Part shown: piece after piece, positions 24,171-31,606 of the stretch
How positions within the stretch are numbered: position 1 is the stretch's first letter
Layout of the letters: each line of letters starts with the position of its first letter
NCBI GenBank assembly: GCA_947172705.1
Contig: CAMWCA010000018.1
Coordinates: 1-57,177 of the forward strand
Direction: 5' to 3'
Origin: an uncultured Lachnospiraceae bacterium
GTDB taxonomy: Bacteria > Bacillota > Clostridia > Lachnospirales > Lachnospiraceae
DNA length: 57,177 nt
Translations under genes and position numbers: made by a program
Notes under the pieces: generated by a model
The model's input: the letters and a program-made list of their open reading frames with translations, nothing else
What the model was told of the DNA's origin: nothing
Databases searched by the model: none

Positions 24171-26438
24171 ATGGAAAAGTTGAAAAAAGGTCTTGGAGCA
24201 GCGGCAGGTCTTATGCTTCTGATAGCGGTTCTTTCCGGCTGTGGAAAGGAAGAAAAACAGGGGGGACAGAGCGGAAAAGAATTTGTATATGTGCCGGAAT
24301 ATGCAAACCTTGCGGTTTCCTGCGATTACATGAACAGTATAACCGCCGCAGGCGACTATATCTATTTTACAGGTGATACTTATGCGGAGGAAGAAGGCGG
24401 AGAGTATCGCAGCAGCCTGTATCAATATAATCTTCTTGAGAACCAGGTGAAGGAACTGATGAAGCTGGATGAAGAGAGCAACAAAAGCCTGAGCAGCATG
24501 GCGGTGGCACAGGACGGAAATCTGGTAGCCGTTTTTAACAACTATGAAGATGTGACGGATGAAAACGGCGAGGTCATAGACAGTAAGAGCACATTGGAAC
24601 TGTGCAGAATATCCACCACCGATGGATCTGTTTCAGACACCCAGGATATTACAGGGGCATTAGGGGAAAGCGAGTGGGCATATGTCCAATATCTGTGCGT
24701 GGACAATCAGGATAACATTTATGCGTGTGATGGAGACGGCGGAATTCATGTTTTCAGCAAGGACATGCAGAAGCTGTGTGATATCAAAGCCGACGGATGG
24801 ATCAACAGCATGGTAACTTCCCGGGAAGGGGATGTTTATGTCCAGTATTATGGAAACGGCAGCGGGACAGAGTTCAGAAAAGTGGATGTGGCGGCAAAGA
24901 AGCTGGGAGATAATGTAGCGGGAATCAGCGACGGCAGTTTTGGAGGAATCTATTTTACCGGCGCTACCAAGAGTATTTTGGTCAGCAGCAACGATCAGGT
25001 TTCACTCTTTGACATTTCCAGCGGAACCATGGAGGATCTGTTTAAGTGGCTGGATGCGGATGTAAACGGAGATAATGTAAATATTGCAGGCGAGCTTTCG
25101 GACGGACGGATCTGGGCTATCACCAGAGATTACGGTGCAGAGGAGGCAAAATATGAGTTGATCTATCTGACCCGTAAAAAAGCCTCCGAGGTGAAGGAAA
25201 AAGAAGAAATCCTTTATGGCGCCCTGTGGCTGGGATCAGATCTGCGGAAGAAGATTATAGATTTTAACAAGACGAGCGATCAGTACCGTATTACGGTCAA
25301 AACCTATATGACGGATGATTATGAAACAGGGCTTGCGCAGTTTAATGCAGATCTGACCACGGGAAGCTGCCCTGACATTATTGATCTGTCATCCATTGAT
25401 TTTCATCAATATGCCAGCAAGGGAGTGCTGGAAGACCTTTATCCCTATATGGAAAAAAGCGGCATCCGGAAAGAGGAATATCTGGAAAATGTTTTAAAGG
25501 CATTTGAGCAGGATGGAAAGCTTTATGGAATTATGCCTCAGTTTTATATCACTACCACGTTGGCAAAAGCCTCTCTGATAGGGGAACGAAACGGATGGAC
25601 GTTGTCGGAAATGCTTGATTTTGTGGAAGAAAATGATCCGGAAAACGTGTTTGATTACGCCAGCCGGGCAAGCATATTCTATTATTGTATTTATAATAAT
25701 ATAGATGAATTTATTGACTGGGAAACAGGAGAATGTTCCTTCGAGGGCGAAGAGTTCATCAGAACCCTTGAGTTTGCCGCTAAATTCCCTGAAGAATATG
25801 ATTATAACCAGGAACGGGAAGAAGGACTCTCATCAAAGCTGAGAAACAATAAATTACTTTTAATGCAAACGTCAATAAGCTCTGTACAGGAATATCAGAT
25901 GATGAACGGTATGTTTGGAGAGCCGGTCTCCTTTGTGGGATATCCAAATGGTGAGAAAAAGGGAAATCTGATCCAGCCTGCAAGCGGCAGCGTAGGGATC
26001 GGGGCAAAGTCCAAGCATAAGGACGGCGCATGGAAATTTGTGGAATCCCTGATTTCGGAAGAGTTTCAGGACAGCCTTGTAAGCGAGCATGGAAATTATG
26101 GATTCCCCATTAAAAAATCTGCCCTTGAGAAACAGTTTGAATTAGATATGAAGCCTGAATACTATGAGGATGAAAATGGCGAGCAGGTAGAGCAGATGAA
26201 GACCAGCTGGGGGTATGACGACTTTTCCATGGATATTTATGCGGCGACCCAGGAAGAGGTGGACGGCGTCAAAGCGTTGATTGAGTCCTGTGAGAAGCTT
26301 TCCGGAAATGTGGATAATCAGCTTATTAATATTATTACAGAAGAATCCGAAGCCTTTTTCAAAGGACAAAAGTCGGCGGCGGATACGGCTGGAGTGATCC
26401 AGAACAGAATACAGATCTATGTAAATGAAAATCGATAG
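24171..26438 (+). CDS. Lipoprotein: predicted beta-propeller fused to extracellular solute-binding domain
   Basis: A 755-residue surface lipoprotein. The signal peptide ends in LSGC with lipidated Cys24. Residues ~40-340 are beta-rich with recurring blade-like units (NIYACDGDGGIHVFS, DVYVQYYGNG, RIWAITRDYG), suggesting a beta-propeller. From ~347 a family-1 (sugar-type) solute-binding domain follows (LWLGSDLRKKIIDFNKTSD...SCPDIIDLSS...LYGIMPQFY). The C-terminus reads SAADTAGVIQNRIQIYVNEN, almost shared with the second lipoprotein at 31591. Usual sugar-binding proteins are ~400-450 residues, so the N-terminal half is an addition. ATG 24171 is preferred (GAGG at 24161-24164) over ATG 24159. It would deliver ligand to the two permeases encoded next. 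Confidence 0.85.
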   Translation: MEKLKKGLGAAAGLMLLIAVLSGCGKEEKQGGQSGKEFVYVPEYANLAVSCDYMNSITAAGDYIYFTGDTYAEEEGGEYRSSLYQYNLLENQVKELMKLDEESNKSLSSMAVAQDGNLVAVFNNYEDVTDENGEVIDSKSTLELCRISTTDGSVSDTQDITGALGESEWAYVQYLCVDNQDNIYACDGDGGIHVFSKDMQKLCDIKADGWINSMVTSREGDVYVQYYGNGSGTEFRKVDVAAKKLGDNVAGISDGSFGGIYFTGATKSILVSSNDQVSLFDISSGTMEDLFKWLDADVNGDNVNIAGELSDGRIWAITRDYGAEEAKYELIYLTRKKASEVKEKEEILYGALWLGSDLRKKIIDFNKTSDQYRITVKTYMTDDYETGLAQFNADLTTGSCPDIIDLSSIDFHQYASKGVLEDLYPYMEKSGIRKEEYLENVLKAFEQDGKLYGIMPQFYITTTLAKASLIGERNGWTLSEMLDFVEENDPENVFDYASRASIFYYCIYNNIDEFIDWETGECSFEGEEFIRTLEFAAKFPEEYDYNQEREEGLSSKLRNNKLLLMQTSISSVQEYQMMNGMFGEPVSFVGYPNGEKKGNLIQPASGSVGIGAKSKHKDGAWKFVESLISEEFQDSLVSEHGNYGFPIKKSALEKQFELDMKPEYYEDENGEQVEQMKTSWGYDDFSMDIYAATQEEVDGVKALIESCEKLSGNVDNQLINIITEESEAFFKGQKSAADTAGVIQNRIQIYVNENR

Positions 26439-26457
26439 AATATAAGAGGGAAAGGAA

Positions 26458-27369
26458 ATGCATTTTTTCACAGGCGGGAAAAAAGTGAAAAAATCCGGCA
26501 GCAATCAACGGACGCGCAGAGGGAAATGGATCGCCAGAGGGTATCTTTTTCCCTCTGCCGCCGGCGTATTGCTGTTTTTTGTGCTGCCCTTTCTGATCGT
26601 GTTTTTTTATTCTGTGGTAGACAATCCCATTAACCGTCAGTTTGTATTTTTTGATAATTTTGTGATGGTATTTCAAAATGCCGCATTTCAGCAGGCGGCA
26701 AAAAATACCCTTACTTTTTCCCTTACAGCGGTTCCCCTGGCAGTGGTGTTATCCTTACTTCTTGCCATGACCCTTGAGAGCAAAATACCCTTTAAGAGTC
26801 AGTTCAGGACCTTTTTTCTGAGCCCTATGATGGTGCCTATTGCGTCGGTAGTGTTGATCTGGCAGGTGCTGTTTCACTACAATGGCATGATCAATGAAAT
26901 CCTGACTTTTTTTGGCAGGGATAAGATCGACTGGCTGAATTCTTCCTATGCCCAGGTGGTGATCGTAGTGCTTTTCCTGTGGAAAAATCTGGGCTATAAT
27001 ATGATTCTTTTTATGTCTGCTTTAAGCAGCATTCCCAGGGATATTATTGAGGTGGCAGTGCTGGAGAGCGCAACGCCTTTTCAGATTTTCTGGCATATCA
27101 AGCTGCGGTACATGTCCTCTACGATTCTGTTTGTAACCATTATGTCCCTGATAAATTCTTTTAAGGTTTTCAGGGAAATCTATTTGTTAAAGGGCGATTA
27201 TCCTTATGATACCATGTACATGCTGCAGCATTTTATGAACAATACCTTTAACCGGCTGGACTATCAGAAAATGTCGGCGGCGGCGATTATGATGGCAATT
27301 GTGATGGTGATCATCATAGGAATTTTATTCCTGACCGAGAACTACTTCGGAAAGGATGTGGAAGAATGA
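26458..27369 (+). CDS. Carbohydrate-type ABC permease (MalF/UgpA-like)
   Basis: A 303-residue membrane protein with about six membrane segments and a basic N-terminus. The EAA loop that contacts the ATPase is present as DIIEVAVLESATPFQIFWHIKLRYM (~199-224; only its EAA-like core is cited as family evidence). Together with the next gene it would form the heterodimeric channel of a CUT1-type importer. The RBS (GGGAAAGGA) is close before the ATG at 26458. No ATPase is encoded in this operon; CUT1 importers of Gram-positives often borrow a shared MsmX-type ATPase. Confidence 0.92.
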   Translation: MHFFTGGKKVKKSGSNQRTRRGKWIARGYLFPSAAGVLLFFVLPFLIVFFYSVVDNPINRQFVFFDNFVMVFQNAAFQQAAKNTLTFSLTAVPLAVVLSLLLAMTLESKIPFKSQFRTFFLSPMMVPIASVVLIWQVLFHYNGMINEILTFFGRDKIDWLNSSYAQVVIVVLFLWKNLGYNMILFMSALSSIPRDIIEVAVLESATPFQIFWHIKLRYMSSTILFVTIMSLINSFKVFREIYLLKGDYPYDTMYMLQHFMNNTFNRLDYQKMSAAAIMMAIVMVIIIGILFLTENYFGKDVEE

Positions 27370-28349
27370 AAATGCACAAGGGAAAATACAAGAACAGGGT
27401 GCTCCTGGAGGAAAATGTTTCCCGGGAGCGCTGGGATAAACAGGTAAAACGAAAAAAAAAGATCAGAGATACCAGGCAGTTTGTTCGGATTATGCTGGGA
27501 ACCTTTGTAGCGGCATGTTTTGCAATTCTGTTTCTTATGCCCATTATACTGACCATCACCAATTCCTTCATGTCAGCTTCGGAAATTTCCGCCAATTATG
27601 GGCAGGTGTTTGCGACCACGGATACCGGGGGCAAGGTGTATGTGTCGGATCGGGTGAATCTGAAATTTATACCGGATATGGTTTCTTTCAGCCAGTATAT
27701 AACGGTTCTGCTGAAAAGCCCGGAATACCTGTTGAAGTTTTGGAATTCGGTGATTCTGGTAGTGCCCATCGTAGTGTTTCAGCTGCTGGTGGCGGCGGGA
27801 GCGGCATATGGTTTTACCAGATACAGGGGACGCATAAAGGAAATCATTTTTTTTCTTTATATTATTTTAATGCTGATGCCTTATCAGGTAACACTGGTAC
27901 CCAACTATCTGGTATCTGACTGGCTTCACTTGCTGGATACCAATTGGGCAATCTGGCTGCCGGGAATCTTTTCTCCCTTTGCAGTGTATCTGCTCACCAA
28001 ATATATGAGGAGGATTCCCACGGCAATGATCGAGGCGGCACAGATCGACGGCGCAGGGGAGTGGCAGATTTTCAGACGGATCTGTATGCCGCTGTGCAAA
28101 GGGGCGATGTGTTCCATTGCCATCTTGATTTTTATTGATTACTGGAACATGGTGGAACAGCCGCTGATTCTTTTATCAGATCAGGAAAAGCATCCTCTCT
28201 CGGTGTTCCTGTCGAAGATCAATGCCGGTGAGATCGGTCTGGCATTTGCGGTTGCAACGATTTATATGGTGCCTCCCATACTGGTATTTTTGTATGGAGA
28301 GGATTATCTGGTAGAGGGTATTACCTATCAGGGCGGTATTAAAGGATAA
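27366..28349 (+). CDS. Carbohydrate-type ABC permease (MalG/UgpE-like)
   Basis: A 327-residue membrane protein with about six segments, partner of the previous permease (the genes overlap by 4 bases, ATGA). The EAA motif is well conserved: EAAQIDGAGEWQIFRRICMP. The N-terminus (~1-35) is long and very basic. A loop of ~30 residues (TTDTGGKVYVSDRVNLKF) lies between the first and second membrane segments, longer than in typical MalG proteins and perhaps exposed to the outside. It belongs to the six-gene operon. Confidence 0.92.
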   Translation: MKMHKGKYKNRVLLEENVSRERWDKQVKRKKKIRDTRQFVRIMLGTFVAACFAILFLMPIILTITNSFMSASEISANYGQVFATTDTGGKVYVSDRVNLKFIPDMVSFSQYITVLLKSPEYLLKFWNSVILVVPIVVFQLLVAAGAAYGFTRYRGRIKEIIFFLYIILMLMPYQVTLVPNYLVSDWLHLLDTNWAIWLPGIFSPFAVYLLTKYMRRIPTAMIEAAQIDGAGEWQIFRRICMPLCKGAMCSIAILIFIDYWNMVEQPLILLSDQEKHPLSVFLSKINAGEIGLAFAVATIYMVPPILVFLYGEDYLVEGITYQGGIKG

Positions 28350-28390
28350 GGGCAGCGCCGGCTGCATATGGAAAGGCAAAGGTTAAGAGC

Positions 28391-30481
28391 ATGAACGAAA
28401 AAGAAGGAAAGAAAAGAAAAGAGTGGGTCAAAAATGCGGCAATCATTTTCTTAACGATTATGCTGCTGCTTACTTTTTTTTCAAATACCATTATGAATTA
28501 TTCCCTGCCGGAGGTGGCGACCCAGTATGTACAGAGCGGTACCATCACGGCGAAGGTCAGGGGAACAGGCAATGTGGAGGCGACAGACCCATATAATGTT
28601 GTGGTAAAGGAATCCCGTGTGATCGAGGGAGTTGCGGTGAAGCAGGGAGATCAGGTGGAGAAGGATCAGGTTCTTTATTACCTGGAGGATGCGGAGAGCG
28701 ATGAACTGAAGCAGGCGGAGAAAGAGCTTGAGGATCTGGAACTTACTTACATGAAGGGGCTTTTTGGCAGTAATGTTTCTTCTGAGGTCATCAGCAAGGT
28801 GGCGAACGGAAATGTAGACGGTTTTAATGCCCTTCACGCAAAGGTGGCGGATATACAAAGCCGTATGGATGCGGCTGAACAGCGGGTGAAGGAGTGCCAG
28901 GACGCTTTGAACAGTCTGTCTTTGCAGAGCACGGTGAATACCAACAATGCAGAGGTGAATACCATAGAGATGGAGAATGCGGTGACACAGGCGGACACGG
29001 AGCTTACAAATGCCCAAACTGCGGAGACTAATGCGGAGAAGGCGTTTAACGACAGGATTGCCGCTGAAAAGGCACGCATTAACAATGAAATCAATGAGTT
29101 GAAAAAGCAGATAGAAGATGTCCAGACGCTGATTAACGGTGCAGGGAGCGTAACCGATACGGTAACCACAGATAAAGGGGATATCAATATCAATAATAGC
29201 CAAAGCGGAAGCAACAGTGGAGATATTACGATTGGGGATATTACAAAGCCGAATGATAAGACGACTTTGCTTGCCGAATATACAAGAATGAGGGATGAAG
29301 CTCTGGCAACCAGGGAAGAGAAGCTGGAAGCAATCGACCAGGCAGCAAGACAAAGCGGCTATAGCGGCGGCAAGAATATCAATGAATTGAAGAAATGGAT
29401 TGATGACAGTGAAAATACTGGTAACTATCAGACCTTGTTGCAGGATTATGATGTGGCAGATTCCCAGTATGAATATGCAGTTCAAAAGCTAAATGAAGCC
29501 GAGCAGAATTTGTCCGGGTATGATGAAAATGTAGCAGCGCTGCAGGCTTTGAGAAATCAACTGACCGCAAAGGAGGCGGAGTTAAACAATGTATCCGCCA
29601 TTACCTATCAGCCGGGGGACAACTTAAAGAGCGCCCAGGAAAAGCTGAATCAGGCGAAGCAGAACCTTACCGATCAGACCAACGCCAATAAGCAGACCTC
29701 AGCGGCATATCAGAATCAGATCGCCAATGCGGAAGCGGCGCTTAAGAATGCCCAGGCAGTGTATGATCTATTAAAGGAAGAACAGACGGAAATGAGTGCA
29801 GACATTAACGCGGAGCTGGATCTTGCCAAGACCAACAAGGACATTGCGGATAAGCGTGAGGAGATCGCCAAGCTGAAAGAGAAATCCACAGGAGCGGCAA
29901 TCAAAGCGCCTGTGGCAGGAACGGTAACAAGTCTTGCCTACGTGGCTGGTGAAACCACCAAGCCCGAGGAGCCTGCGGCAGTATTGCAGGTAGAGGGAAA
30001 GGGCTATACCATGAGCGTTCCCGTTACCAATGAACAGGCAAAAAAGGTACAGGTAGGCGATACGGCGGAACTGCAGAATTCCTGGTACTATGACGATGTG
30101 CAGGTGATCCTGTCGGCAATCAAGCCTGATCCGGACAAACCGGGGCAGGGTAAGCTGTTGGAGTTTGACGTCACAGGGGAGAGCATTCAGGCGGGGCAGG
30201 CGCTTAATGTGTCTGTAGGTCAGCGCAGTTCGGAATATGAATTTGTAGTGCCTAACAGCGCAGTACGTGAAGACAACAACGGAAAATTTATATTGATCGT
30301 GGAATCCAAGAGCAGCCCTTTGGGCAACCGCTATATTGCCACAAGGGTAGACGTGGAGGTTTTGGCGTCGGATGACAATAACACGGCAATTTCGGCAGGG
30401 CTTTACGGATATGAGTATGTGATTACCACCTCTACCAAGCCGGTGGAGGCAGGAAAGCAGGTAAGATTGAACGAATCCTAA
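28391..30481 (+). CDS. HlyD-like membrane-fusion/adaptor protein with very long coiled coil
   Basis: A 696-residue protein with one N-terminal membrane helix (~17-37). The first half of a lipoyl-like domain (VIEGVAVKQGDQVEKDQVLYYL, ~77-98) is followed by ~400 residues of heptad-rich helix. The second lipoyl half (APVAGTVTSLAYVAGET, ~506-522) and a beta-barrel end follow. This is the order of an HlyD/MacA-type adaptor. The helical hairpin is interrupted at ~255-290 by an Asn/Gly/Ser/Asp-rich stretch (DININNSQSGSNSGDITIG) of beta character at its tip. Adaptors are usually 350-450 residues. Its place between import-type permeases and a MacB-like domain is unusual. Confidence 0.85.
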   Translation: MNEKEGKKRKEWVKNAAIIFLTIMLLLTFFSNTIMNYSLPEVATQYVQSGTITAKVRGTGNVEATDPYNVVVKESRVIEGVAVKQGDQVEKDQVLYYLEDAESDELKQAEKELEDLELTYMKGLFGSNVSSEVISKVANGNVDGFNALHAKVADIQSRMDAAEQRVKECQDALNSLSLQSTVNTNNAEVNTIEMENAVTQADTELTNAQTAETNAEKAFNDRIAAEKARINNEINELKKQIEDVQTLINGAGSVTDTVTTDKGDININNSQSGSNSGDITIGDITKPNDKTTLLAEYTRMRDEALATREEKLEAIDQAARQSGYSGGKNINELKKWIDDSENTGNYQTLLQDYDVADSQYEYAVQKLNEAEQNLSGYDENVAALQALRNQLTAKEAELNNVSAITYQPGDNLKSAQEKLNQAKQNLTDQTNANKQTSAAYQNQIANAEAALKNAQAVYDLLKEEQTEMSADINAELDLAKTNKDIADKREEIAKLKEKSTGAAIKAPVAGTVTSLAYVAGETTKPEEPAAVLQVEGKGYTMSVPVTNEQAKKVQVGDTAELQNSWYYDDVQVILSAIKPDPDKPGQGKLLEFDVTGESIQAGQALNVSVGQRSSEYEFVVPNSAVREDNNGKFILIVESKSSPLGNRYIATRVDVEVLASDDNNTAISAGLYGYEYVITTSTKPVEAGKQVRLNES

Positions 30482-30505
30482 AACAAGGAGGAAAGGAGAA
30501 AGCAA

Positions 30506-31606
30506 ATGGTCTTAAAGTTAAAAGAGTGGATGCGGTCTTTATCGCCAAAGCAGATCCTGCTTTCTCTGATTACGATTTTATCGCTTCTGGTATTTTTGAT
30601 CCTCACCCTATGGTCCAATCACCAGGTGGCGCAGCTGCCTGACCAGCAGGCTGCTGCGCGTTGGGATCAGGAAGGGGGAAGCGCGCAGGTCAGTTGTTTT
30701 TTGGCGGAGCATGTAGAGATGGATGCGTATACCATTTTGAATTTTGAAAAACAGCTGGAAAAGAGTCTTACGGAGGTGCTCCCCGAGGAAGAGGATCAGG
30801 AAGAAAGCGACAGGCGGTTGTTTGTTGATGCCTATAGCTCGCAGGGAACCATTGAAGTAACCAACGGCAGAGGAAAGCTGGAGGCTGCGGCTGTGGGCAT
30901 AGGAGGCGATTTTTTTCTGTTCCATCCCCTGCAGCTGGTGTCAGGCGGGTATTTTTCGGGAAATGATTTGATGAAGGATTCCATTATTCTGGATGAGGAC
31001 GCGGCGTGGCAGCTTTTTGGCTCCAGCGATATTGCGGGAAAGAGCGTGATGATCGGGAATGTGCCTCATTATGTTTCAGGGGTGATCAAACGCCAGGAGG
31101 GAAGATTTGCCCAGGGAGCAGGGCTTGATAAGACGGTGGTGTATGTGTCCAACGAGACTCTTACAGAGTATGGAACCAGCCAGGGAATCAGCGTTTACGA
31201 GGTAACGGCGCCTAATCCGGTTAAGGGCTTTGTCTATAATTGTGTGAAAGAGAAGCTGGGCGTGGCGGAAAGCGATATGATAGTGGTGGAAAACTCCTCT
31301 CGCTATACCCTGGAGAAGCTGATCCCTGTTATTCTTGATTTTGGAACCAGGTCCATGCAGAACCGTGCCGTTCAATTTCCTTATTGGGAAAACATAGCAA
31401 GGGGATGGGAGGACGTGAAAGCGGTTGTACTGGTATTTCAATTTATTTTTTTGCTGATTCCGGCAGGGATTATGGCAGGCTTTTTGATTATAAAATGGAA
31501 AAATAAAAAATGGACCTGGCGGGATGCAGCAGGCTTTCTTGTGGACAGTAAGGATAAGGTTATCATAAAAATAAAGGGGGAAAAAGACAAATGGCAGGAT
31601 TTTTAG
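30506..31606 (+). CDS. Stand-alone MacB-type extracytoplasmic (PCD) domain protein
   Basis: A 366-residue protein with a membrane helix near the N-terminus (~15-38) and one near the C-terminus (~306-331). The ~270-residue outside region contains a MacB_PCD-like signature (LQLVSGGYFSGNDL, SIILDEDAAWQLFG, DIAGKSVMIGNVPHYVSGVI). Full MacB/FtsX permeases have four membrane helices and pair with an ATPase; here only two helices remain and no ATPase is encoded. It may act with the HlyD-like adaptor as an extracytoplasmic assembly. It starts 24 bases after the adaptor gene, has an AGGAGG-type RBS, and overlaps the second lipoprotein gene by 16 bases. Confidence 0.75.
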   Translation: MVLKLKEWMRSLSPKQILLSLITILSLLVFLILTLWSNHQVAQLPDQQAAARWDQEGGSAQVSCFLAEHVEMDAYTILNFEKQLEKSLTEVLPEEEDQEESDRRLFVDAYSSQGTIEVTNGRGKLEAAAVGIGGDFFLFHPLQLVSGGYFSGNDLMKDSIILDEDAAWQLFGSSDIAGKSVMIGNVPHYVSGVIKRQEGRFAQGAGLDKTVVYVSNETLTEYGTSQGISVYEVTAPNPVKGFVYNCVKEKLGVAESDMIVVENSSRYTLEKLIPVILDFGTRSMQNRAVQFPYWENIARGWEDVKAVVLVFQFIFLLIPAGIMAGFLIIKWKNKKWTWRDAAGFLVDSKDKVIIKIKGEKDKWQDF

